A DNA stretch of 11,284 nt, taken from assembly GCA_002418185.1 (NCBI GenBank), contig DIDN01000017.1, forward strand, positions 1-11,284, in the 5' to 3' direction. The stretch is from Deltaproteobacteria bacterium UBA5799 (GTDB lineage Bacteria; Desulfobacterota; GWC2-55-46). Under the pieces are notes generated by a model. It searched no databases and was not told where the DNA came from. It worked only from the letters and a program-made list of their open reading frames with translations. A program made the translations under genes and the position numbers. The number at the start of each line of letters is the position of its first letter. Within the stretch, counting starts at the first letter, position 1. Of the stretch, positions 5,424 to 11,284 are shown one piece after another.

Positions 5424-6377
5424 TCATTTCAATTCCGGATTTCCGTATCTTTCGAGATACCATTTCACCGTCTTCCTGATACCCTCGTCAATGCCGTTTT
5501 CAGGCTCATATCCGAGGAGTTCCCTTGCCCTTGATATCGAGGCAAGAGAGTCCCGGACGTCGCCTTTTCTCGCGGGTTCGTAAACCGGCTCGGCCTTCGA
5601 GCCCAGGGAGTCCCGTATCTTTCTGAAGAGGTCGTTGATGCTGACCCTGCCGCCGCAGCCCACGTTGAAGTGCATGCCCTCGCAGCCCCTGGCGAAGCAG
5701 GCCTTTATGTTCGCCTGGTTGCAGTCGTCCACGAAGGTGAAGTCCCGCGACTGTTCCCCGTCGCCGTAGATGACCGGGCCCTTCCCGCGGAGCATCGCGT
5801 CCACGAACCTCGGTATCACCGCGGCGTACTGCGAGGCAGGGTCCTGCCTCCTGCCGTATACGTTGAAGTACCTGAGGGCCACCGTCTCCAGCCCGTAGAC
5901 CCTGTGGAAGGCCTTGCAGTAATACTCGCCGGTTACCTTCGAAACCGCATAGGGTGAAAGGGGCGAGGGGGTCATCTGCTCCTCCTTGGGGAGCACGGCC
6001 GTATCCCCGTAGACCGATGAGGAGGAAGCGCACACTACACGTTTGACTTCCGCCGTTCTCGCGGCATTGAGGACGTTGAGCGTCCCCGTGGCGTTCACCT
6101 CGTGGGTGGTGGCCGGGTCCTCAATGGAACGGGGCACCGAACCGAGTGCCGCAAGGTGGATGACGTAATCCATTCCCTGCATGGCGGCCTCGATCGCCGC
6201 CTTGTCCCGTATGTCCCCCCTTACGAAATCTATCCGGCTCCTGATGCCGGAGAGGTTTTCATCACTGCCTGTTGCGAGGTTGTCGAACACGGCCACGGAA
6301 TGACCTTGCTCGACGAGCATCTCCGTGAGGTTCGAGCCAATGAAACCTGCCCCGCCTGTCACCATGAACCTGGGCAT
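5424..6377 (-). CDS. UDP-N-acetylhexosamine 4-epimerase, SDR family (WbpP/TviC-like)
   Basis: This 317-residue cytoplasmic extended SDR enzyme has the NAD-binding TGGAGFIGSN at 7-16, the active-site Ser cluster at 118-121 and catalytic YAVSK (Tyr143, Lys147). The substrate-binding segment AALGSVPRSIEDP (76-88) is characteristic of WbpP-type epimerases, which interconvert UDP-GlcNAc and UDP-GalNAc or their uronic acids. In the RKGDVRDS segment (270-277), Ser277 falls four residues after the conserved Asp, where E. coli GalE has Tyr299 and WbpP has a small Ser. A small residue there opens the pocket to N-acetylated sugars. The ATG has GGAAAGGG about 7 nt upstream. The gene lies 19 bp after the dehydrogenase, the usual partner in making uronic acid precursors for EPS or O-antigen. 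Plain GalE activity is less likely. Confidence 0.88.
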   Translation of the reverse strand: MPRFMVTGGAGFIGSNLTEMLVEQGHSVAVFDNLATGSDENLSGIRSRIDFVRGDIRDKAAIEAAMQGMDYVIHLAALGSVPRSIEDPATTHEVNATGTLNVLNAARTAEVKRVVCASSSSVYGDTAVLPKEEQMTPSPLSPYAVSKVTGEYYCKAFHRVYGLETVALRYFNVYGRRQDPASQYAAVIPRFVDAMLRGKGPVIYGDGEQSRDFTFVDDCNQANIKACFARGCEGMHFNVGCGGRVSINDLFRKIRDSLGSKAEPVYEPARKGDVRDSLASISRARELLGYEPENGIDEGIRKTVKWYLERYGNPELK

Positions 6378-6396
6378 CGCAGTCCCTTTCCAGGCC

Positions 6397-7728
6397 TCAG
6401 GCCTTTACGATATTGCGCCCCTTGATCCCGGCGGTAGCGTTCCTGGTGTCCACGACGAGCCTGCTGTTTTTCACAATCCACTTGTAGTCGTAGCATGAAT
6501 GGTCGGTCGCGATGAGCACGCAGTCGTACCTGCCTGTCCTGGCTTTGGTAAGCGGGGTCGAACGCATCTTGAAGTGCCTTCTGTGGCTTACCGCCAGGGG
6601 GAGGTAGGGGTCGTTGTAGTCGACTGCCGCCCCTTTCTCCTTTAATATCCTGATTAGCTCGAGGGAGGGCGATTCCCTCAGGTCGTCCACGTCTTTCTTG
6701 TACGCGATGCCGAGGACCAGGAGCTTCGAACCCCGGAGGCTCTTTCCGCGCTCGTTAAGCGCCTCCATGACCCTGGTCGCGACGTAGTAGGGCATGTTGG
6801 AGTTTATCTCCCCGGCGAGCTCTATGAACCTGGTCGAGAAGTCGTACTCCCTGGCCTTCCAGGTCAGGTAGAACGGGTCGATGGGGATGCAGTGCCCGCC
6901 GAGGCCCGGCCCCGGGTAAAAGGCCTGGAAGCCGAAAGGCTTCGTCCTGGACGCCTCGATGACCTCCCAGATGTTTATGCCCATCCTGTGGCAGAGCATC
7001 TTCAGCTCGTTGACCAGCGCGATATTGACGCTCCTGTAGATGTTCTCGAGGAGCTTCGTCATCTCCGCGACCTCGGTGGAAGACACCGGCACCACCCTGT
7101 CGACTATCTTCGAGTAAAGCGCTCCGCCGAGTCTTGAACACTTGGGGGTTATGCCGCCGACTATCTTGGGTGTGGTCTTTATCGTGAAGTCCACCCTGCC
7201 GGGGTCCTCCCTCTCGGGGGAGAAGACGAGGAAGAAGTCGCGGCCGGCTCTTAGCCCGCCCGCCTCGAGCATGGGAAGCAGGAGCTCGCTGGTGGTCCCC
7301 GGATATGTGGTCGATTCGAGCGATACGAGCTGTCCCGGCCGCAGGCGTTTTGCTATCTCGGCACCCGTGGACTCGACGTAAGATAGGTCTGGCTCGCGCT
7401 TGTCCGAAAGCGGGGTGGGTACGCATATTATGACCGCGTCCATCCCGGAAAGTTCCGACATCTCGGTCGTCGCGTCGAAGGACCTGCCTTTCATCAGCCT
7501 GGATATGACCCCGGAAGGTATGTGCTTTATGTAGGACCTGCCCTTCCGGAGAAGGCGGATCTTTTCAGGGTCGACATCGAACCCCGTGACCCTGTAACCC
7601 ACGTCGCAGAAGCGGAGCGCTATCGGGAGCCCCACGTACCCGAGCCCTATTATGCCTACGCGGGCCTTCCTGTCCTTGATGAGTTTGGCGAGTGCGCTTG
7701 ACCTGTCTGCCATAACCTTTCCGTCCAT
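6397..7728 (-). CDS. UDP-N-acetylhexosamine 6-dehydrogenase (WbpA/TviB-like nucleotide sugar dehydrogenase)
   Basis: This 443-residue cytoplasmic enzyme of the UDP-glucose/GDP-mannose dehydrogenase family performs the NAD-dependent two-step oxidation of a UDP-sugar C6 alcohol to a uronic acid. The N-terminal Rossmann domain has VGIIGLGYVGLPIA (GxGxxG at 28-33). CVPTPL (102-107) and STTYPGTT (139-146) are typical. The catalytic Cys280 lies in GPGLGGHCIPIDP. The C-terminal domain has LGIAYKKDVDDLRESPSLEL, which binds the nucleotide sugar. These details and the 4-epimerase partner point to UDP-GlcNAc (or UDP-GalNAc) rather than UDP-glucose as substrate. The gene starts 5 bp after the TPR lipoprotein gene, so they are cotranscribed. 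ATG 7728 is used. An in-frame ATG at 7713 with GGAAAGG just upstream is an alternative that loses only five residues. Confidence 0.92.
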   Translation of the reverse strand: MDGKVMADRSSALAKLIKDRKARVGIIGLGYVGLPIALRFCDVGYRVTGFDVDPEKIRLLRKGRSYIKHIPSGVISRLMKGRSFDATTEMSELSGMDAVIICVPTPLSDKREPDLSYVESTGAEIAKRLRPGQLVSLESTTYPGTTSELLLPMLEAGGLRAGRDFFLVFSPEREDPGRVDFTIKTTPKIVGGITPKCSRLGGALYSKIVDRVVPVSSTEVAEMTKLLENIYRSVNIALVNELKMLCHRMGINIWEVIEASRTKPFGFQAFYPGPGLGGHCIPIDPFYLTWKAREYDFSTRFIELAGEINSNMPYYVATRVMEALNERGKSLRGSKLLVLGIAYKKDVDDLRESPSLELIRILKEKGAAVDYNDPYLPLAVSHRRHFKMRSTPLTKARTGRYDCVLIATDHSCYDYKWIVKNSRLVVDTRNATAGIKGRNIVKA

Positions 7729-7733
7729 GTCCT

Positions 7734-10022
7734 TTATTTGAGGCCGACCAGGACCTGCCTGGCCTCGTCCGAGCCCTCGAAGCCGTCGCTTAGGCTCAGG
7801 GCCTTCCTGAGCTCCCGTTTTGCAAGTGCCGTGTCGCCTTTCTTGTAATATGCCATGCCGAGGTGGTACCTGACCAAAGCGTTGGCTGGCATCTTCTCCG
7901 CGCTCTCTTCCAGGAGGGAGGCCGCCTTCAGATAAGCCCCTTTCTTGTAATAGATCCAGCCGAGGGTGTCCGAGACCGCGGGGTCGTCAGGCAGCCGCTC
8001 CTTCGCGGTCTCGGCAAGGGAAAGGGCCACGTCGATGTTGCCGCCTCTTTCTGAATAGAGCCAGGCCAGGTTGTTGGCTGCTGGGGCGAATTTCGGGTCT
8101 ATCTCAAGCGCTTTCTTGTAGCTCGCGATGGCTCCGTCGTAATCGCCTTTCCGCTCGCTCAGGATGCCGATGAGCATGTAGGGGGCCAGCGCCTTCGGGT
8201 TCAGTTTGAGGGACTCACGGTATTGCATCAGGGCGTCGTCGAACGAGCCTTTTTTTGCGTGTATGTTGCCGAGCTCTATATAGGCTTGATGGTAATCGCC
8301 GTCCAGTTCGATCGCCTTTTTTATGGCCGCTTCCGCTTCCGCCGGCTTTTTCCAGGCCGCATAGGCCCTGCCGAGCAGCAGATGGTTGAACGGTTTTTCA
8401 GGGTCGATTGTTATCTGCTCCTTGATCCTGTTCACGGCTCTTTCGAAATCCCTCGATTCGACATGAATAGAGACCGCAAGGGCCAGGCTCTCCGTCTGGG
8501 CGGGGTTCAGCGCAACGGATTTTTCGGCGTTCTCCAGGGCCTTTTGGTCGTCACCGGCAATCTTGTATGCAGCTGCGAGCCTTGCAAAGCCGCTCGCGTC
8601 CCGGGGAGCTTTACTTGTGTGGGCTTCGAGAACCCGTATCGCCTCCTCGACCCTCCCCTGCCTTAGTTCTATGTCGCCTTTGAGAAGAGGGAGGCCCGGA
8701 TAGGACGGGTTCCTTTTTTCGAGCTTTTGGGCCTCAGTGCTCGCGAGCTTGAAATCTCCGGTCCGAAGGTGCAGGGTCGCGAGCATGAAGGAGGCGTCGT
8801 CGAAGCCGGGCGAAAGCTCGACGGCCTCGTTGAAGGCTGTTTTCGCAGCCGTGAGGTCGCCGGAGAGCATGCTTGCCATGCCGAAGAAATACTGCGCAAC
8901 CGGAGACTTGGGGTTTCGTTCCGCATAGGCCTTGAGGTCCGAAGCGGCCTCCTTGTGCTTGCCTTCTGAAAGGCGAACCCTTCCCCTCAGGAATTTCCCG
9001 TCGGGGTCTTCACCGTCTTTTTTGAGTATCTCATCGACGATTGCCGAGGCCTTTTCCGGCTGCCTGGCATCGAGGTAATGTCCCGCGAGGAATTTTTTGA
9101 GCCTGAGCGGGTCTGATGAGTGCTTTATGCCCCGTATAAGCGACTCTTCCGCCTTGTCCGGCTTTCCCGAAGATTTGTGAATGCCGGCCAGTATCAAGTA
9201 CGGCTCGGCTTTTTCACTCGAAGCGGCTATGAGCTTTTCGGCGGTCTCCTCGGCAACTTCCGGCCTGCCTGTGGCCATGTAGAGTCTTGCCAGGGCAGAG
9301 GCGGCTTCAATGCTGGTGGGCGCTTCGTCGACGGCGGTCTTGAGTTCATCCTCGGCAGCGGAAGGGTTCCTTTCCTGCATATATATCCCGGCCAGCACAA
9401 GGCGGGTCAGAACCGGGCGTTCTTCCAGCGAGATCGCCTTTTTGAGCAGGGACTTGGCCTGCTCTTTCTCGCCAGCGGCCAGGTGCGCGTTTGCAAGCGC
9501 AAGGAGCGGCTTTGCGGCTTCGGGATGGACTTCGGAGATGTGCTTCAGCACCTTTTGGGCTTCTTTCAGTCTGCCGCCCGCTACATGGACGTTTGCGAGC
9601 AGGACCGTGGCGTCGAGGTTGTCAGGGTCGCGGTCGAGTACAAGCATTGCCTTTTCTTCGGCAGTGCCAGGCTCCCTGGAAAGCAGGTGGAGCTCGCCGA
9701 GCTTGGTCTGGGCATCCAGCAGGCCGGGGTCCAGCTCTACGGCGGTTTTCAGCGATTTGAAGGCAAGGGCAAGATACGCCGGCTCGCCGACCTTAAGGTA
9801 GGATAATCCGAGGCGGTAATGGACCCGCGGGTCGTCTGGGTTTATGCGGGCGGCGTTCTTGAACTCAAGCGCAGCTTCCTTGTACCTCGAAGAGTCGTAA
9901 TAGACCTGGCCCTTTTGAAAGTGCTTCGAAAATTTCCGCTCTGACCCGCCGCAGGAGATGAGCAGAAGGCAGACGGCGGCAATTACAAAGATACGCAAAC
10001 GACTCTGTGCCGTTCCATGCAT
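7734..10022 (-). CDS. TPR-repeat outer-membrane lipoprotein, PEP-CTERM/EPS system (PrsT-like)
   Basis: This 762-residue protein begins with a lipoprotein signal peptide. Arg residues at 8 and 10, a hydrophobic core and the lipobox LISC put the lipidated cysteine at residue 24. It is followed by Gly rather than Asp, so outer-membrane sorting is expected. From about residue 30 to the C-terminus it is almost entirely tetratricopeptide repeats. I count about 21 units of 34 residues with typical Gly8, Tyr11, Ala20 and Pro32 positions. Giant TPR lipoproteins of this kind (PrsT) recur beside exosortase, PrsK/PrsR and EPS genes, where they likely scaffold polysaccharide export. It is somewhat shorter than the roughly 900 residues I recall for PrsT. 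The start is ATG 10022, just before the signal peptide. Extension to a TTG at 10088 would add 22 residues that disrupt the signal. It is first in the operon with the two sugar enzymes. Confidence 0.82.
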   Translation of the reverse strand: MHGTAQSRLRIFVIAAVCLLLISCGGSERKFSKHFQKGQVYYDSSRYKEAALEFKNAARINPDDPRVHYRLGLSYLKVGEPAYLALAFKSLKTAVELDPGLLDAQTKLGELHLLSREPGTAEEKAMLVLDRDPDNLDATVLLANVHVAGGRLKEAQKVLKHISEVHPEAAKPLLALANAHLAAGEKEQAKSLLKKAISLEERPVLTRLVLAGIYMQERNPSAAEDELKTAVDEAPTSIEAASALARLYMATGRPEVAEETAEKLIAASSEKAEPYLILAGIHKSSGKPDKAEESLIRGIKHSSDPLRLKKFLAGHYLDARQPEKASAIVDEILKKDGEDPDGKFLRGRVRLSEGKHKEAASDLKAYAERNPKSPVAQYFFGMASMLSGDLTAAKTAFNEAVELSPGFDDASFMLATLHLRTGDFKLASTEAQKLEKRNPSYPGLPLLKGDIELRQGRVEEAIRVLEAHTSKAPRDASGFARLAAAYKIAGDDQKALENAEKSVALNPAQTESLALAVSIHVESRDFERAVNRIKEQITIDPEKPFNHLLLGRAYAAWKKPAEAEAAIKKAIELDGDYHQAYIELGNIHAKKGSFDDALMQYRESLKLNPKALAPYMLIGILSERKGDYDGAIASYKKALEIDPKFAPAANNLAWLYSERGGNIDVALSLAETAKERLPDDPAVSDTLGWIYYKKGAYLKAASLLEESAEKMPANALVRYHLGMAYYKKGDTALAKRELRKALSLSDGFEGSDEARQVLVGLK

Positions 10023-10086
10023 GTTTAGGTTCCCGGGATATGCTCTTAGATGAAATGCCGTAATCGCCTGTTTAGCTACTCGCCGC

Positions 10087-10116
10087 AAGATAGCATTTGT
10101 AAGTGCATGCTGGCAA
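10087..10116 (-). promoter_or_regulatory. Candidate sigma-70-type promoter for the TPR/sugar-nucleotide operon
   Basis: Read on the minus strand, TTGCCA (10111-10116, 5 of 6 to -35) and TATCTT (10087-10092, 4 of 6 to -10) are separated by 18 bp. They lie about 65 bp upstream of the lipoprotein start and downstream of the terminator of the preceding gene. No sigma-54 element is seen here, unlike the two PEP-CTERM genes. This is a weak motif match only. Confidence 0.33.
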
Positions 10117-10183
10117 GAAGAAAGAGATTTATTAATATTTACGGCTGAGGAGAAGGCATTCTGAAGAGAAATCTTTGAGTTCC

Positions 10184-10217
10184 AAATAAAAGAAGCAGGT
10201 GAATGCTCACCTGCTTC
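10184..10217 (-). terminator. Strong Rho-independent terminator after the second PEP-CTERM gene
   Basis: A perfect 11-bp stem, GAAGCAGGTGA (10192-10202) with TCACCTGCTTC (10207-10217), closes a 4-nt loop. On the minus strand it is followed by TTTTATTT. It lies 26 bp after the stop of the minus-strand PEP-CTERM gene and separates it from the TPR operon. Confidence 0.93.
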
Positions 10218-10243
10218 CAGAGGGTCTGAAACCTAATTGCGCC

Positions 10244-10843
10244 TCAGGAATTTCTCCTCCTCAGCATGGCGTAGCCGACAAGGCCGCTGCCGAGCAAGAG
10301 AAGCGTGCCGGGTTCAGGGACCGGCGCTATCCCGTCATTGCCGTTCGCTATGAAGTTTACGGCCCACTCGTTGGTGTTCACTTCATTGGAACCGGGCAGG
10401 TACCATGTGATGTTGACGTTGTTGTAGTATGGATTGGTCCAGCCAGAGGGCTGCTGGGCCTCTCCGTTGGTGACTTCGTTGCCGAAGTTCATAAGGACGC
10501 TGTAGGAATCGTCCAGAAGGTCGCCTGAGAGCGTGTAGTACCTGTCAAGGGCCGTATCGTACAATGCGAAATCCATTATGTCGCCGCCCGAGAAGGGAAC
10601 GGTTTCGACCGGTGCCAATGCTGTAAAGACCGGGGAGCCGTTCAGGAAATACCCGTAGGTGTATTCGGAGGTCCCGCCGAGGTTCACTATATCGACAGTG
10701 ACGTTAGCATCGGTATCGCCGTCTATCGCGATTATTTTGCTGCCATTGGTCAGGGTAAGCGCCGAGGCGCCGGATGGGGCGAGAACGGTAGAAGCAGTGA
10801 TCAAGCTGAAAATGCCGAATATCGCGAGTGCCTTCCTTTTCAT
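10244..10843 (-). CDS. PEP-CTERM sorting domain protein, mature domain not recognised
   Basis: This 199-residue secreted protein has a signal peptide (MKRK, hydrophobic core, likely cleavage after ASA near residue 28), a mature domain of about 140 residues and the C-terminal PEP-CTERM tail VPEPGTLLLLGSGLVGYAML followed by RRRNS. The mature domain has no cysteine and is rich in Asn, Asp, Gly and aromatic residues, with predicted beta-strands. I do not recognise its family, and it is not obviously related to the other PEP-CTERM protein here. ATG 10843 is chosen because GAAGGGAAC directly precedes it and the signal peptide begins there. An upstream TTG at 10900 lies in the -24 promoter element. 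It is a monocistronic unit between a sigma-54 promoter and a strong terminator. Predicted fate is exosortase processing and release into the cell-surface or EPS layer. Confidence 0.9.
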   Translation of the reverse strand: MKRKALAIFGIFSLITASTVLAPSGASALTLTNGSKIIAIDGDTDANVTVDIVNLGGTSEYTYGYFLNGSPVFTALAPVETVPFSGGDIMDFALYDTALDRYYTLSGDLLDDSYSVLMNFGNEVTNGEAQQPSGWTNPYYNNVNITWYLPGSNEVNTNEWAVNFIANGNDGIAPVPEPGTLLLLGSGLVGYAMLRRRNS

Positions 10844-10882
10844 GTTCCCTTCACCTCGGTTGTGATTTCTTCCCAAGGTATT

Positions 10883-10899
10883 CTGCAACTCGCATGCCA
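10883..10899 (-). promoter_or_regulatory. Sigma-54 (RpoN) promoter of the second PEP-CTERM gene
   Basis: Read on the minus strand, TGGCATG-CGAG-TTGCAG matches the -24/-12 consensus. GG (10897-10898) and GC (10885-10886) are exactly 10 nt apart. Transcription should begin near 10873, giving a leader of about 30 nt. It matches the promoter at 4044-4059 and shares the extension TTGCAGAATA. Confidence 0.86.
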
Positions 10900-10968
10900 A
10901 GTGCAGTGGCGTTGTTAGTTATTTGAATTTATTGAGTTTTTTGGTGTGGTTTTTTTTCAGCCTGGATT

Positions 10969-10987
10969 TTACATCCAACTATTGTAA
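10969..10987. promoter_or_regulatory. TTACA-N9-TGTAA palindrome, candidate activator (PrsR) site
   Basis: TTACA (10969-10973) and TGTAA (10983-10987) form an inverted repeat, about 70 bp upstream of the -24 element. That is a normal position for a sigma-54 enhancer-binding protein. The same half-site is clustered upstream of the other PEP-CTERM promoter. The identity of the binding protein is inferred. Confidence 0.45.
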
Positions 10988-11095
10988 TGAAACCCGACAT
11001 TGAAAAAAATTGATTCAGACCTGGATATCCCTTTTTTAAGGAAAATCAGGGCTTAGCTTGTTGATAAGAAAAATTGTTGAATTATTTTTATATGT

Positions 11096-11131
11096 AAAAA
11101 AAGCTGACATCATTTGAGGTCCATCAAATAA
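11096..11131 (-). terminator. Weak terminator-like hairpin after the Fis-domain regulator gene
   Basis: On the minus strand, TTATTTGA (11124-11131) pairs with TCAAATGA (11110-11117) through 8 bp including one G-U, with a 6-nt loop. A run of seven T (11096-11102) follows after a 7-nt gap. The stem is AT-rich and the T-run is displaced, so termination may be inefficient. Confidence 0.35.
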
Positions 11132-11159
11132 GCGAATCAGGAGCATCTTCTCAGGCGGG

Positions 11160-11284
11160 TCAATAGCTCAAGCCGTATTTCTTGATAAGGTTGTAGAGCG
11201 TGGGCCTGCTAAGCCCGAGGTCTTCGGCGGCCTTGCTGATGTTGTGGTCATTTCGCAGAATAGCCGAATTTATAAGGCGTATTT
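11160..11284 (-). CDS. prsR: Sigma-54-dependent response regulator, C-terminal Fis-type HTH (probable PrsR), truncated by window edge
   Basis: A minus-strand frame enters from the window edge and ends at a TGA (11160-11162), giving 40 residues. It contains NISKAAEDLGLSRPTLYNLI followed by KKYGLSY. This is a Fis-family helix-turn-helix: A-A-x-x-L-G-x-S-R-x-T-L-Y is the classic C-terminal recognition domain of NtrC-type activators. The L-x-K-Y/L-G-L ending is common in PrsR, the PEP-CTERM-box response regulator. PrsR would also have an N-terminal receiver and a central AAA+ sigma-54 interaction domain, both outside the window. The assignment to PrsR rests on two sigma-54 promoters for PEP-CTERM genes and the PrsT-like gene nearby. 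The fragment alone says only Fis-type activator. Confidence 0.7.
   Translation of the reverse strand, partial: IRLINSAILRNDHNISKAAEDLGLSRPTLYNLIKKYGLSY

Larger units (their letters stand above)
10900..11159 (-). other. AT-rich non-coding regulatory region between the Fis-domain regulator and the PEP-CTERM gene
   Basis: About 260 bp upstream of the second sigma-54 promoter carry no credible gene. Composition is far more AT-rich than the flanking genes. It contains T- and A-runs (for example 10951-10957 and 11096-11102), one TTACA-N9-TGTAA palindrome and a weak terminator-like hairpin. No tRNA, riboswitch or CRISPR-like repeats were recognised. Confidence 0.6.

Noticed and set aside
8223..9806. 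Plus-strand open frames antisense to the TPR lipoprotein
   Set aside because: They are repetitive by-products of the TPR codon pattern on the opposite strand, with no signal peptide, motif or ribosome-binding site.
7734..10022. TPR units as a DNA tandem repeat
   Set aside because: The 34-residue periodicity is clear in the protein, but the units are highly diverged at DNA level, so it is not a DNA repeat array.

Overview
The window is bacterial chromosome, dense and GC-rich, with heavy use of ATA and AGG codons. Its gene families are a type II secretion system (T2SS), the PEP-CTERM/exosortase sorting system, sigma-54 promoters, a PilZ protein and nucleotide-sugar enzymes. Together they suggest a Gram-negative, exopolysaccharide-producing bacterium of the Desulfobacterota (Deltaproteobacteria) or Nitrospirota type. 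That placement is inference; no rRNA or tRNA is present to test it.

Layout. (1) 1-3831, plus strand: the distal part of a T2SS operon in the canonical order gspH (3' end only), gspI, gspJ, gspK, gspL, gspM. Every junction overlaps or abuts, so translation is probably coupled. (2) 3832-4105: a non-coding regulatory region with a near-consensus sigma-54 promoter and a cluster of TGTAA/TTACA half-sites. (3) 4106-5262, plus strand: a PEP-CTERM protein, then a small zinc-ribbon/PilZ protein, probably one transcript ending at tandem hairpins near 5292-5356. (4) 5424-10022, minus strand: a probable operon read TPR lipoprotein (PrsT-like), UDP-sugar 6-dehydrogenase (WbpA/TviB type), UDP-HexNAc 4-epimerase (WbpP/TviC type). 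(5) 10244-10843, minus strand: a second, unrelated PEP-CTERM protein with its own strong terminator (10184-10217) and a second sigma-54 promoter (10883-10899). (6) 10844-11159: an AT-rich non-coding stretch. (7) 11160-11284, minus strand: the last 40 codons of a Fis-type DNA-binding domain, most likely the sigma-54 activator PrsR.

How they fit. The 4-epimerase and 6-dehydrogenase supply an N-acetylhexosaminuronic acid precursor for an exopolysaccharide. The PrsT-like lipoprotein belongs to the exosortase-linked EPS machinery. The two PEP-CTERM proteins are predicted exosortase substrates delivered to the envelope or EPS matrix. Both have the same promoter architecture (TGGCAYG-N4-TTGCAGAATA, preceded by TGTAA/TTACA motifs), and the gene just upstream of the second one ends in an activator-type HTH. 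The most interesting reading is therefore a small PrsR/RpoN regulon. One of its two transcripts also carries a candidate cyclic-di-GMP sensor (zinc-ribbon PilZ), and it starts directly downstream of a T2SS operon.
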